Assembly: GCA_016710285.1 (NCBI GenBank)
Contig: JADJXR010000001.1
Span: 558,001 to 622,000 of the forward strand
DNA: 64,000 nt
Direction of reading: 5' to 3'
Origin: Chlorobiota bacterium
Lineage (GTDB): Bacteria; Bacteroidota; Ignavibacteria; OLB7
This document shows positions 45,269 to 54,425 of this stretch, piece after piece; the stretch's first letter is position 1; each line of letters begins with the position of its first letter. Under the pieces are notes generated by a model. The model did no database searches, was not told the DNA's origin, and saw only the letters and a program-made list of their open reading frames with translations. The translations under genes and the position numbers were made by a program.

Positions 45269-46471
45269 ATGATACGAACCGCACAACACCGGCTTGCGCA
45301 ACGGGCAACTTCCATTAACGAGGCCGTCACGCTGGCGATTGCTGCCGAGGCAAAACGGATGCAGGCCGCCGGGATTCCGGTGATCTCCCTTTCCACTGGC
45401 GAACCCGATTTCCCAACGCCACAAATCATCAAGGAAGCGGCGTTCGACGCAATCAACAGCAACTTCACCAAGTACACCCAGGCCGAAGGGATTCCAGAGC
45501 TGCGGAAGGCGGTTGCCGAGAAGTTCACCGCCGAAAATGGAATCCCAACGGAAGCCCAGCAGGTGCTGATCTCTTGTGGCGGGAAGCATTGCTTGTTCAA
45601 TGCCCTTGCGGCAATCGTGAACCAAGGGGATGAAGTGGTGATCCCTTCCCCCTACTGGACCAGCTACCCGGAGATGGTGAAGCTGGTGGGGGGAACCCCT
45701 GTGCTGGTGGAAGCTGGCTACGAATCGGGCTACCGGATGACCCCGGACCAACTTCGCCAGGCAATCACGCCGCGAACGCGCGCCATGATTATCAATTCGC
45801 CCACAAACCCAACCGGAGTGGTCTATTCCCGGCAGGAGATGGAAGCGTTTGCCGAGGTGATTGCCAAGGCCGGCATCTACGTGCTGTCGGATGAATTGTA
45901 CGAGAAGATCACCTACGACGGCAACCAGCACGTCTCCATTGGCTCCTTCCCGCAGCTTCGCAACCTTGCGCTGACCATCAACGGTGTCTCCAAAGCCTTC
46001 TCGATGACCGGCTGGCGCATTGGCTACATGTGCGGTCCTTCCGACGTGATTGCGGCTGCGGGGAAAATCCAAGGGCAATCGGCATCGAACCCCGTCTCGG
46101 TCAGCCAAAAGGCTGCGCTGGCCGCGCTGACCATTCCAGAGGTTGCCGATGATGTTAAAAAAATGGGAGAAGCATTCTTGCGGCGGCGGGATTTGATTGT
46201 GGAGTTGCTACAGGCAATCCCTGGCGTGCGGTTCCATATCCCCGGCGGGGCGTTTTACATCTTCCTGAACGTGGCGCAGTTCTACAACGAACAGATTCCC
46301 GACAGTGCCGCGCTGGCTGGTTACTTGCTGCGCGAGCATCTGGTGGCAACGGTTCCCGGCTCCGGATTCGGCGATGACCATGCGATCCGCCTAAGCTACG
46401 CCTGCGCAGAAGCTGACATTCGGGAAGCGGTCAAGCGGATTGGCGAAGGATTAGCAAGCCTGCAACGCTAA
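45269..46471 (+). CDS. Aspartate-type aminotransferase (class I/II)
   Basis: The PLP enzyme of 400 residues (start at ATG 45269) shows the substrate loop S-L-S-T-G-E-P-D-F-P-T-P near 46, N-S-P-T-N-P-T-G-V near 177, the Schiff-base Lys in N-G-V-S-K-A-F-S-M-T-G-W near 240 and the terminal Arg segment I-R-L-S-Y-A. This fits the aspartate/prephenate-type group Ib. A longer frame from 45035 overlaps the SDR gene and lacks support. It transfers amino groups between amino acids and 2-oxo acids. Confidence 0.92.
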   Translation: MIRTAQHRLAQRATSINEAVTLAIAAEAKRMQAAGIPVISLSTGEPDFPTPQIIKEAAFDAINSNFTKYTQAEGIPELRKAVAEKFTAENGIPTEAQQVLISCGGKHCLFNALAAIVNQGDEVVIPSPYWTSYPEMVKLVGGTPVLVEAGYESGYRMTPDQLRQAITPRTRAMIINSPTNPTGVVYSRQEMEAFAEVIAKAGIYVLSDELYEKITYDGNQHVSIGSFPQLRNLALTINGVSKAFSMTGWRIGYMCGPSDVIAAAGKIQGQSASNPVSVSQKAALAALTIPEVADDVKKMGEAFLRRRDLIVELLQAIPGVRFHIPGGAFYIFLNVAQFYNEQIPDSAALAGYLLREHLVATVPGSGFGDDHAIRLSYACAEADIREAVKRIGEGLASLQR

Positions 46472-46516
46472 GTCCGCGGCGGTCGCTCCGGGGGGCATCT
46501 TTCCGTTCTTCCTTTC

Positions 46517-47467
46517 CTACGGTAGGCGGCCAATGCTGACGTTGGTGTTGATCCCGTACTTGCGGATTTCCTCAATCATGCCGCGGGCGTTTTTCAGGGT
46601 CAGCATCAGTTCGTTCGTCAGGGTGCTGTCGTTAATCAGTTTGGCAACGATTCCGTTTCCGTTGCGAAGGTCGCCAACCAGGCCATCAACATGGGCAATC
46701 AGGGAATCGGCACGGCGAAGCACCGAAGAAGAGGAGGTGATGACGGCGCGGGCATCGGTAGCGGTTTGCTCCACCGCAGCAATCGAGCGTTCAATGCCCG
46801 GGGAGGAGCGTTGCAGAAGGCCCCGCAGCTCGGTGATCGTTCCATCCAAATTGCTGATTGTCTGCTCCAGCTTCCCACGGTTATCGGCCACCAGAAGGTT
46901 GAGCGAGCGGGTGAGTTGCGCGGCGTTTTCCACCGTCTGCTCCACCCCGTTCCGCAGTTGCGGGGATCCAATCAATCCGTTGGCAAAACCGATGGTGGTG
47001 TCAATCCGGACCAGCAAGGCATCCACTTTGTGGGCAATCTGGTCGAACGTTCCAACCACTGCTCCCAAATCCCCCGCCACCACGCATGGGATTGCCGCGC
47101 TGGCCGGCAGCGGACGCTCCGACTTTCCAACACTCACCTCAATTTTTTTCCCGCCAGTAATCTCCAGCATCTGGATTGTTCCGGTGGCATCTTCTTTCAG
47201 CGGAACTGTGGGGTCAATCCCGGCCTGAATCATTACGCCATTGGGGGCCGACTGGACGCTTATCACGCTCCCCTTCCGAACGCCATTCACGGTGATGACC
47301 GATCCGGCATCAACGCCAGAAGTGTTGGAAGCGGTGAAAACGATAACACGTTGCTCCACGCCGAACGCCGCCCGTTTCCCCCACACGATCCCGCCAACAA
47401 GCAGAACAAGAGCAACCAAGGAGATCAACCCGACGCGGGCTTCCTGTGATGTTGTGGATAACGCCAT
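46517..47467 (-). CDS. MCE (MlaD-type) lipid-transport protein
   Basis: The 316-residue protein has one N-terminal membrane helix (about 15-30) and an MCE domain (about 40-115: G-V-D-A-G-S-V-I-T-V-N-G-V-R-K-G-S-V). A long helical region with heptads to about residue 290 follows. MCE proteins form periplasmic hexamers that carry phospholipids between membranes. The usual mlaE and mlaF partners are not next to it, so it may work with genes elsewhere. The gene stands alone, with the ssb gene upstream on the same strand. Confidence 0.88.
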   Translation of the reverse strand: MALSTTSQEARVGLISLVALVLLVGGIVWGKRAAFGVEQRVIVFTASNTSGVDAGSVITVNGVRKGSVISVQSAPNGVMIQAGIDPTVPLKEDATGTIQMLEITGGKKIEVSVGKSERPLPASAAIPCVVAGDLGAVVGTFDQIAHKVDALLVRIDTTIGFANGLIGSPQLRNGVEQTVENAAQLTRSLNLLVADNRGKLEQTISNLDGTITELRGLLQRSSPGIERSIAAVEQTATDARAVITSSSSVLRRADSLIAHVDGLVGDLRNGNGIVAKLINDSTLTNELMLTLKNARGMIEEIRKYGINTNVSIGRLP

Positions 47468-47576
47468 AAACGTGAATGCCGAGGAAGAAATGGGAAGTTG
47501 GAAATTGGTTGTGGCCGGAATCGGGGGGCGGGGCGGCCTGCCTTGTCTCGCGCTTTTTTTCCCCCGAAAACAGCGC

Positions 47577-47599
47577 AGCCCCGGAACCCGTCCGGGGCT
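47577..47599 (-). terminator. Hairpin downstream of ssb
   Basis: A 9-bp GC-rich stem (47577-47585 with 47591-47599, loop ACCCG) lies 62 bases after the ssb stop on the minus strand. It is followed by GCGCTGTTTTC. Confidence 0.6.
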
Positions 47600-47661
47600 T
47601 CGCAGAAGGTTGACACGGGAACGCTGTTCGATGGAACAAGCCGGAACAGCATCGGCCCGGT

Positions 47662-48126
47662 TTAGAATGGAAGATCGTCGTCGGCAACGGAGGTATTGGC
47701 CGGAGCGGAAGTGTAGCTTCCCTGGGACTCGCCGGTGCTGCCGGACATCCCGCCAGACATACCGCCGCCGGTATCGCCACCGCCCCCCTGGCCGCCATCC
47801 ACGAACACGAAATCGGTTCCAACAATCTCGGTTATGTAGCGGGTTTGCCCTTCTTTGTCCTCGTACTTACGGGTTTGCAGGCGACCTTCCACATAAATTT
47901 TGCGCCCTTTCTTCATGTACTGGGCGATAATCTCCCCGGCTTTCCCCCAAAAAACAACGCTGTGCCACTCGGAGCGCTCCACCATGTTTCCTTCCTTGTC
48001 CTTGTAGCTCTCGTCGGTCACGACTTTGAAGGAGCAGATTGGCATTCCGGTTTGGGTGTGGCGCAGTTCGGGATCGTTCGGCTGGATGTTGCCGATAATT
48101 GTCACTTTGTTCAAGCTCCGTGCCAT
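47662..48126 (-). CDS. ssb: Single-stranded DNA-binding protein SSB
   Basis: The 154-residue protein has an OB fold in the first 105 residues (A-R-S-L-N-K-V-T-I-I-G-N-I opening; W-H-S-V-V-F-W-G-K-A near 54), a Gly-rich flexible linker and the conserved acidic tip D-D-D-L-P-F at the C-terminus, which recruits replication and repair proteins. The length is normal. The upstream region to 48617 holds its promoter. Confidence 0.95.
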   Translation of the reverse strand: MARSLNKVTIIGNIQPNDPELRHTQTGMPICSFKVVTDESYKDKEGNMVERSEWHSVVFWGKAGEIIAQYMKKGRKIYVEGRLQTRKYEDKEGQTRYITEIVGTDFVFVDGGQGGGGDTGGGMSGGMSGSTGESQGSYTSAPANTSVADDDLPF

Positions 48127-48617
48127 AGTACACTCTCCGTTGTGTGGTTACGATATTGTTGGTGAAGGACAAGGGCTTGCGCCGCAAGTCCCGATGGTTG
48201 GTGTTTGGTAGTTATGGAAATCGTGGGTCGAAAATACGCCATGCCATACCAAGAACCAACAGCCGAAGCCTATCGGCGTGAAGTTTCTGTGAGATGTTTC
48301 GGGCCTTTCACCCGTTATGAAGGATAGTTGGAAGAAAGAAGAACTCTGCCAATGCAAAAAACTTGTTGCCTGCGTGGGGCGATGGGTGTATTTTTCTACC
48401 CGCTGCTCCCCGCCACCGGCGGCAGAGCGGCAGAACAAACAGGCAGCAGATCAACCAGATAGCCATCTACGTAGGCTCCTTTCCTTACCTGCTACTTCCC
48501 AAGCAACATCCATCTTCTTTACGGCAATGCCCGGCTGCATCGGCACACGGGGCGGGTCGGCATCTTCGCTGAATGGAAGCGTTTTGCACATAATCGCAGT
48601 ATTAACAACAACGCAGT
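48127..48617. other. 491-base region without a recognised gene
   Basis: The stretch lies between the divergent ssb and membrane-protein genes and must contain both promoters. No tRNA, strong hairpin or coding ORF is convincing. Confidence 0.5.
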
Positions 48618-49814
48618 ATGAGCTCACACACGGAAAAGTATAAGGGCAATATCGTCCAGGGATTGCTCTTCTTTGGCATCTTGCTGGTGGCCGCCTACGG
48701 CTTCCAAAAATTTGTCATCACGGACCTCTTCTCCTCGGTCATCATCAGCTTGTTCGCGCCCGACGAAGTGAAGAACCACCACCCCGACCCCACAACCAAA
48801 GCGGTCGTGGATCCGGAATTCATCATGGACATGACCAGCAATGAAGTCCGGTCCGAAGCAGGGAAAGATGGTGGATATAACAAGCCCGCAGGGTCTTGGG
48901 TTATCAAAGCCGAAAAATTAGGGGAGGAGCCGATTGAGATCATGCCGGAACTTACCTTCGGCGTCTTCTCCCTCTTCTTCGGGTTTATCTTCGCCATCAT
49001 CATCACGGCCATGCTCCCAACACCGATTGGCTACGTCTCCAATAAAATGGAGCGGGAGATTGAGCACACCATTGACCGCATTGATGAGCAAACCGGCGAT
49101 AAAATCTCCCGCGAGGAGATCGAGCGGATCACAGCCGCGAGCTCTCACGATGATTTAACGCCGATTGAGAAGGAGTTCGGTCCGGTGATCGTCAACGAAA
49201 TCAACGACGTTCGCCAAGCCAACAAATGGAAGCGGAACAAAGTGCTGGTCACCAAAGGCTTGCGCCTGTACATGACCCGCCACTTTGCCGAGCGGTACAG
49301 CAACAACGTCCAGGGCTTTGCCTACGGCGGCGCGGCTATCCTTATCGTGATTATCGGTATTCGCGGTCTGAAGTTTATCCCGCCAACGCAGCCTTCAATC
49401 CTTCTTGCAGCCATCGCGCTGGAGTTCACGATGCTTCTGCTGCTGGCCACCACGCTCTTCTACACCGAAGAAGAACAGCGCATGGACAAACTGATCCGTG
49501 ACCTTGAGGAAAGCTCCGAAGGACAGAAGTATGAGCTGATTAACCTGGTGCGGACCTCGCAACAGCAACAGCGTGACTTGGCCTCGATGGTGGATTATAT
49601 CCAACGCCAGACCGAGAACTTGCAGAAAATGGCCGACGCGCTCACCGGCGCAAATCGCGAGTATATCATCCAAGTTGCGCAGCGTGCGGTGGCCGAGTAC
49701 GTCACCAAAGAAACCAGCATCGAAATCACCGAGAAGGTGATCCGCGAGCGGATTGATGAGGCAATGCGCCAGATGTTCGGCGGCAACAGCCCGCAGCAGC
49801 TTGACCGCGGCTAA
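48618..49814 (+). CDS. Hypothetical four-TM protein with coiled coil
   Basis: The 398-residue protein has hydrophobic segments near residues 14-32 (with a second short one behind it), 113-140, 235-253 and 260-282. The C-terminal 110 residues form a coiled coil rich in Gln/Glu. The region between the second and third membrane segments (about 140-230) is charged and likely helical. No family was recognised. It may act as a scaffold or sensor at the inner membrane, but nothing indicates this beyond the topology. It ends at a strong terminator shared with miaA. Confidence 0.6.
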   Translation: MSSHTEKYKGNIVQGLLFFGILLVAAYGFQKFVITDLFSSVIISLFAPDEVKNHHPDPTTKAVVDPEFIMDMTSNEVRSEAGKDGGYNKPAGSWVIKAEKLGEEPIEIMPELTFGVFSLFFGFIFAIIITAMLPTPIGYVSNKMEREIEHTIDRIDEQTGDKISREEIERITAASSHDDLTPIEKEFGPVIVNEINDVRQANKWKRNKVLVTKGLRLYMTRHFAERYSNNVQGFAYGGAAILIVIIGIRGLKFIPPTQPSILLAAIALEFTMLLLLATTLFYTEEEQRMDKLIRDLEESSEGQKYELINLVRTSQQQQRDLASMVDYIQRQTENLQKMADALTGANREYIIQVAQRAVAEYVTKETSIEITEKVIRERIDEAMRQMFGGNSPQQLDRG

Positions 49815-49844
49815 TCGGTAAAGGCCGCAGCCAGTGCAAAATGG

Positions 49845-49888
49845 AACGGGGATTGAGCTTCCAAGAACTCAATCCCCGTTCTTTTTTT
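49845..49888. terminator. Bidirectional intrinsic terminator overlapping the miaA stop
   Basis: A 13-bp perfect stem (49845-49857 with 49868-49880, loop of 10) is followed by CTTTTTTT at 49881-49888. It lies 30 bases after the stop of the four-TM gene. The right arm contains the last codons and the TGA of miaA, so it also serves the minus-strand transcript. Confidence 0.88.
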
Positions 49889-50837
49889 CTTTGGAGTCCC
49901 GCATCAACTCCATCAGATCCCGCACCTTCGCCACCGATTCTTCCCCCCCTTGCTCCAGCCACATTCCATCGGCCAGCCGCCGGAACCACGTCATCTGCCG
50001 CTTGGCGTACCGGCGGGTGGATTGCTGGATAAGCTCCACCATCCTCTCATAACCAAACTCTCCTGCGCGGTGGCCGATTGCTTCGGAATATCCCACCGTC
50101 CGCATCCCAGGGTCGCTGGCGGTGAAGCCTTCGGCAAGCAGCCGGTCCACCTCCTCCATCAGCCCCGATTCCAGCATCTGGATCACCCGTTGGTTGATCC
50201 GGCGATAGAGCAGGTCGCGCGCGGGGGAAATCACCACGTACCGGGGAAGAAATCGCCCCGATGCGGAACCTCTATCACCGCTCCCAGCCGAAAGGAAATC
50301 GCTGTATGGCTGCCCCGTTTGGATGTAGCAGGCCAATGCCCGCAACGTTTTTGCGCGGTTGTTCGGCGAGTGCGCTGCCGCCGCTACCGGGTCCACCGCT
50401 TGGAGTTGGTGGTGCAAGGCATCGTACCCCTCGGCTTCCAATCGCTGCTCCAGCATGGCGTAAACATCGGGGTCGGCGGTGGGGGCGGATAGCCCCTGGA
50501 ACAAGGCCTGCACGTAAAAACCGGAACCGCCAACAACAATCGGGATGTTGCCCCGCCGCCACACTTCTTGGATTGCAGCGGCGGCATCATCGGCAAACCG
50601 GCCAGCGGCGTAGCGTTCGTTAGGAGGAAGAATGTTGATAAGGTGATGCGGAACCTGCTGCAATTCCTGCGGGTTTGGCTTCGCGGTCCCGATATCCATC
50701 CCGGTGTAAATCTGCCGCGAATCTGCCGAGATGATCTCAACCGATGGGCCAATGCGTGCCGCAAGTTCCAGGCTTAACGCCGTCTTCCCCGATGCCGTTG
50801 GCCCAACGATTACCAGCAATGCGTTGTTGGTGTTCAT
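49869..50837 (-). CDS. miaA: tRNA dimethylallyltransferase MiaA
   Basis: MiaA adds the dimethylallyl group to A37 of UNN-reading tRNAs. The 322-residue product, starting at 50837, has P-loop V-G-P-T-A-S-G-K-T near residue 11, S-A-D-S-R-Q-I-Y near 37, D-I-G-T-A-K-P near 50 and the tRNA-interaction loop R-R-Y-A-K-R-Q-M-T-W-F-R near 275. The start has AGGAG at about 50846-50850. A longer frame to 50912 overlaps pcm and is rejected. It follows pcm by 46 bases, so cdaA-pcm-miaA form one probable operon. Confidence 0.95.
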   Translation of the reverse strand: MNTNNALLVIVGPTASGKTALSLELAARIGPSVEIISADSRQIYTGMDIGTAKPNPQELQQVPHHLINILPPNERYAAGRFADDAAAAIQEVWRRGNIPIVVGGSGFYVQALFQGLSAPTADPDVYAMLEQRLEAEGYDALHHQLQAVDPVAAAAHSPNNRAKTLRALACYIQTGQPYSDFLSAGSGDRGSASGRFLPRYVVISPARDLLYRRINQRVIQMLESGLMEEVDRLLAEGFTASDPGMRTVGYSEAIGHRAGEFGYERMVELIQQSTRRYAKRQMTWFRRLADGMWLEQGGEESVAKVRDLMELMRDSKEKKNGD

Positions 50838-50883
50838 GGTGCTGGTCTCCTTTCTGCGGCCACCATCGGCTGCGGGCCGTTGC

Positions 50884-51555
50884 TCACTCCTTCTCCCACC
50901 CTTCCCGCCCAATCAGCGGCACAAACTTGAAGTCGCCGTGGTCAAACTCCTCGAACTGATCGCTTTCCCCCTGGCGTGCGAACACTTTCATCCGTTGGGT
51001 TGCTTTCTCCCCAATCGGGATCACCATCCGCCCGTTTGCCGCAAGCTGCCGCAGCAATGCCGGCGGTGCAGCCGGCGCGCCAGCGGTGACGATGATCCTA
51101 TCGAACGGAGCAAAGGCACTCCAGCCCACGGTTCCATCGGCAACGCGCATGGCAACGTTGCAGCCAATCGCTTCAAGGCGTTGGCGCGCTTGGTTTAGCA
51201 AGTCGGCGTGCCGCTCGATGGTGAACACACGCAGCCCCAACGCCCAAAGCACCGCCGCCTGGTAGCCGCTTCCGGTTCCGATTTCCAGCACGTTCATCCC
51301 CGGTTTGGCTTCCAGCAGCTGCGTCTGGAACGCCACAGTGAAGGGTTGGGAGATGGTCTGGTTGCAGGAGATTGGAAGCGCGCCATCTTCCCAGGCACGA
51401 TGCCGGAAGGTGGCTGGCACAAACTCCTCGCGAGGGATTTTCGCAATGGCCTTCAGCACCGCTTCGTCGGTGATGCCGCGCAGGCGGAGTTGCTCCAGTA
51501 AATCCTCCCGTGAGGTTCGCAAGGAAGCGGTAGCAGAGTCAGGTCTGTTGAACAT
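50884..51555 (-). CDS. pcm: Protein-L-isoaspartate O-methyltransferase
   Basis: The SAM-dependent enzyme starts repair of isoaspartate in damaged proteins. The 223-residue product has the SAM motif V-L-E-I-G-T-G-S-G-Y-Q-A-A near residue 95 and the family opening R-L-R-G-I-T-D-E-A-V-L-K-A-I, with A-Y-x-x-x-P-x-x replaced by a comparable I-S-C-N-Q-T-I-S-Q-P segment near 63. It starts 7 bases after the cdaA stop and precedes miaA. Confidence 0.94.
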   Translation of the reverse strand: MFNRPDSATASLRTSREDLLEQLRLRGITDEAVLKAIAKIPREEFVPATFRHRAWEDGALPISCNQTISQPFTVAFQTQLLEAKPGMNVLEIGTGSGYQAAVLWALGLRVFTIERHADLLNQARQRLEAIGCNVAMRVADGTVGWSAFAPFDRIIVTAGAPAAPPALLRQLAANGRMVIPIGEKATQRMKVFARQGESDQFEEFDHGDFKFVPLIGREGWEKE

Positions 51556-51562
51556 TCGTTGG

Positions 51563-52435
51563 TTATGCCCGTTGTCGTGTTCGGGTTGTTGTTTGGTTGT
51601 TGTGTTCGGTTGCGCCGTTTCCGCTCAATCGGGTCCGCAGGGTCTTCCGTTCGCGGCGGTGGACCGTGGTTTCCAGCGCGCCCAGCAGGGCCATTCGTAA
51701 CGTGTCGGTGGATTGGTTGTAGTGAAGCACTCCATCCTGGGCGTAGCTGATGTTCCCGGTCTCCTCGCTCACAATCACCGCGAACACATCGGCCTGTTCG
51801 GTGATGCCAAGCCCGGCGCGGTGGCGCGTCCCCAGCGAAAACTCCCCCGAACCCGCCACCACGCTGAACGGCAAAATCACCCGTGCCGATTGGATCTGGT
51901 CGCCACGGACAATCACCGCGCCATCGTGCAGCGGAGATTTTGGGTTAAAGATGGAGATGAGCATCTCCATGGAAAGCCGTGCATTCACCGGAACGCCGGT
52001 ATCCACCGATAGCGAAATGTCGCTGGTGCGGGGAAGGATCACCAACGCGCCATATCGGCGAAGCGCAAGCTCCTCCGCAGCGGCCACAATTTGGTTGATG
52101 GTATAGCTGGCATCGTACCGCTCGAAGGTGGTAAATAAGCCATTGCGCCCAACCAGCACCAGCAGCCGCCGAAGCTCCGGCTGGAACAGAATAATCAGCG
52201 CAATCACCCAGATGTCCCCCACCGTGCGGAGTATCCAGCTAAGCAACTTCATATCCAGCGTCTGGCTGATAAAGCCAACGGCCATAATCAGCAGAACGCC
52301 CAGGAAAATCTGCGCGCCGATTGTCCCCCGCAGCACCGAGTGGAGCCGGTAGAGCACAAACGCAACAATGGCGATGTCGAACAGATCAATCGCCCGAACG
52401 TGCAGGAATCCTATGGAGAAAAGTTCAGCGTCCAT
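51563..52435 (-). CDS. cdaA: Diadenylate cyclase CdaA
   Basis: The enzyme makes cyclic di-AMP from two ATP. The 290-residue protein has three N-terminal membrane helices (about 15-85) and a DAC domain with the conserved D-G-A in L-H-D-G-A-V-I near residue 173 and R-H-R in G-T-R-H-R-A-G-L-G-I near 205, both catalytic. The C-terminal extension is short and basic. It is the first gene of the cdaA-pcm-miaA unit. c-di-AMP controls potassium and cell-wall homeostasis. The usual partner cdaR is absent nearby. Confidence 0.94.
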   Translation of the reverse strand: MDAELFSIGFLHVRAIDLFDIAIVAFVLYRLHSVLRGTIGAQIFLGVLLIMAVGFISQTLDMKLLSWILRTVGDIWVIALIILFQPELRRLLVLVGRNGLFTTFERYDASYTINQIVAAAEELALRRYGALVILPRTSDISLSVDTGVPVNARLSMEMLISIFNPKSPLHDGAVIVRGDQIQSARVILPFSVVAGSGEFSLGTRHRAGLGITEQADVFAVIVSEETGNISYAQDGVLHYNQSTDTLRMALLGALETTVHRRERKTLRTRLSGNGATEHNNQTTTRTRQRA

Positions 52436-52477
52436 GCGGGTAGCGCGGGTGTTTGGCGGAAGCTATTGGCGGGGGCG

Positions 52478-53452
52478 TTAGACGTTCCCCATCACCCCGT
52501 GGTCTTCGTAGGCTTTAATGATTTCCTTCACCAACCGGTGGCGAACAACGTCGGCTTTTTCGAAGTTGACAAAGCCGATGCCTTCAATTCCGCGCAAAAT
52601 TTTCTCGGCTTGCACCAGCCCGCTTTCCACGTTTTTGGGAAGATCAATTTGGGTTACATCGCCGGTGATGATTGCACGGCTGTTTGCGCCAAGCCGTGTC
52701 AGGAACATCTTCATCTGCATGGTGGTGGCGTTCTGCGCCTCGTCCAAAATCACGAAGGCATTGTTCAGGGTTCGCCCGCGCATGTAGGCCAACGGCACAA
52801 CCTCAATGCCACGGCGTTCCATCATTGCCTTCAGCTTGTCGGCTGGGATCATATCATCCAGCGCGTCGTACAGCGGGCGCAGGTACGGATCCACCTTCTC
52901 CTTCAGGTCGCCGGGAAGGAAGCCCAGACTTTCGCCAGCTTCAACCGCAGGGCGGGCAAGCACCAGTTTGGTGATTTCGCGGTTGCGGTATGCGGCCACC
53001 GCCATTGCCACGGCAAGGTAGGTTTTGCCCGTTCCCGCCGGCCCAATCGCAAACACGATGTCGTTCTCGCGAACAAGCTGGTAGTATTTTTTCTGGCGAT
53101 CCCCTTTGGCCTTAATCACCGTCTCCTTCGCAAACAGGATCACTTCATCAAGGTCCTGGCCCTGCAGTTGTTGTTGTTGCTCGGCACGCCCACCAACCAC
53201 AAGGTCCATGATGGTCTCAACATCGCTTGCGTGCAGCGTTCCGTTGCGCTGGACCATGTAGATCATCTCCTTGATGATCTTCTCAATCAGCTGCGCCTCG
53301 GCCGGTTCGCCGCGCAGCACCGCAACATCGCCGCGGACGGTGATTGTGGTGTCGAAACGGTTTTCCAGTATCGTCAGATTAGCATCGTTGAATCCCAGCA
53401 ACGCAAGCTGGTCAACGCCATTCAGTTTGATTTTGCGTTCGATAGTTTCCAT
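52478..53452 (-). CDS. phoH: PhoH-like ATPase
   Basis: The 324-residue product (start at ATG 53452) has the PhoH P-loop G-P-A-G-T-G-K-T-Y near residue 135, L-A-R-P-A-V-E-A-G-E-S-L-G-F-L-P-G-D near 165 and Walker B F-V-I-L-D-E-A-Q-N near 230. The N-terminus carries a small KH-like segment. The family is linked to phosphate starvation in E. coli, but in most bacteria it serves RNA metabolism with YbeY. A longer frame to 53536 begins inside the downstream hairpin region and is rejected. The neighbouring LysM gene is separated by a terminator. Confidence 0.93.
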   Translation of the reverse strand: METIERKIKLNGVDQLALLGFNDANLTILENRFDTTITVRGDVAVLRGEPAEAQLIEKIIKEMIYMVQRNGTLHASDVETIMDLVVGGRAEQQQQLQGQDLDEVILFAKETVIKAKGDRQKKYYQLVRENDIVFAIGPAGTGKTYLAVAMAVAAYRNREITKLVLARPAVEAGESLGFLPGDLKEKVDPYLRPLYDALDDMIPADKLKAMMERRGIEVVPLAYMRGRTLNNAFVILDEAQNATTMQMKMFLTRLGANSRAIITGDVTQIDLPKNVESGLVQAEKILRGIEGIGFVNFEKADVVRHRLVKEIIKAYEDHGVMGNV

Positions 53453-53493
53453 ACGGTGGCGAAGATAGGAATTTGGATTGGGTATCACAGAAC

Positions 53494-53524
53494 AAAGCCT
53501 GCCGGAGGTGATCCGGCAGGCTTT
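53494..53524 (-). terminator. Terminator after the LysM gene
   Basis: A 13-bp stem (53494-53506 with 53512-53524, loop GGTGA) is located 27 bases after the LysM gene stop. The stem is GC-rich and the end reads TTTGTTCTG on the minus strand. Confidence 0.8.
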
Positions 53525-53550
53525 GAAGGTTTGCATTGCTTTGGTTGCGG

Positions 53551-54393
53551 TTACTTCTTCTCGCCGCTTCCAGCTTCTTGTTGGTCCACTTGTTGGGCGC
53601 GTTCGGCAGCAGCGCGGCGGGCGCGTGCGGCGGCCGCTGCGGCAATTTTTTTCTTGCGATAGTACAACCGCTCGGCGCGCATCTCCTCGTCGCTTTTCGG
53701 GCCGCGTGGCGGGATCGTCAGCTTTTGGCCTGGGTAGATCACGTCAGGGTTGCGGATCTGGTCGGTGTTGGCCTGCCAGATTTTTGGCCACATGAAGGCA
53801 TCGGAGTAGATCTCGTTCTTCTCGGCGATGTTCCACAAGCAGTCGCGGTCCTTGGACCACGTGCCAACGGTGTAGTATTTCTTGCCGCGCCCGGCGCGTT
53901 CGCGCAATTGGTTGATGTCCGACTGCATGGAGATCAGTTTGTTGTAGAACTCCGGCAACACTGCAATCTTGTTGCGGCGGATTTCATTCATCTCGGTCTG
54001 CAGGGCATCAATCTGTGCGATGTTGTCGGCAAGCTGTTCATCGCTCATGTTTTTCATCTCGCGGATGCGGTTTTCCAGGCGTCCAACGCGTTCGCGGAAG
54101 GCGTTCACGTCGGCCTCGGTTGCGCCAATCATCGCGTAGATAGCGTCGTTGCAGGCCTTGACATCGTTGCGGATTTGGGCAAGGCGTTGCTCGTTCTGGG
54201 TTTTCTCGGCGCTTAAGGCATCGGCTTTGTCCTGCAAGGCTTTCACCTTCAGCCGCCACTCGTTGATGCGGATTTCGGCTTGTTTTTTGGTCAGCAGGGA
54301 ATCGGCCATGCTATCCGGTGCGCGGTCGCCATCTTGGGCGAACACCGGAGCGGCAAGCAACATGGCGATCAACGCCAGATATATTGTTCTCAT
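53551..54393 (-). CDS. Secreted coiled-coil protein with LysM domain
   Basis: The 280-residue protein has a signal peptide (cleavage after V-F-A-Q), a long coiled coil (about 30-165) and one LysM peptidoglycan-binding domain (about 178-232: Y-T-V-G-T-W-S-K ... W-N-I-A-E ... I-Y-P-G-Q-K-L-T-I-P). It ends with a charged Ala/Lys/Arg/Glu-rich tail. It probably attaches to the cell wall. It is preceded by GGAGG and follows the lipoprotein gene by 32 bases; both encode coiled coils and are likely one functional pair. Confidence 0.85.
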   Translation of the reverse strand: MRTIYLALIAMLLAAPVFAQDGDRAPDSMADSLLTKKQAEIRINEWRLKVKALQDKADALSAEKTQNEQRLAQIRNDVKACNDAIYAMIGATEADVNAFRERVGRLENRIREMKNMSDEQLADNIAQIDALQTEMNEIRRNKIAVLPEFYNKLISMQSDINQLRERAGRGKKYYTVGTWSKDRDCLWNIAEKNEIYSDAFMWPKIWQANTDQIRNPDVIYPGQKLTIPPRGPKSDEEMRAERLYYRKKKIAAAAAARARRAAAERAQQVDQQEAGSGEKK

Positions 54394-54425
54394 TAGTGGT
54401 TTCCTCCGTTAGTTCGTTGATGGGA

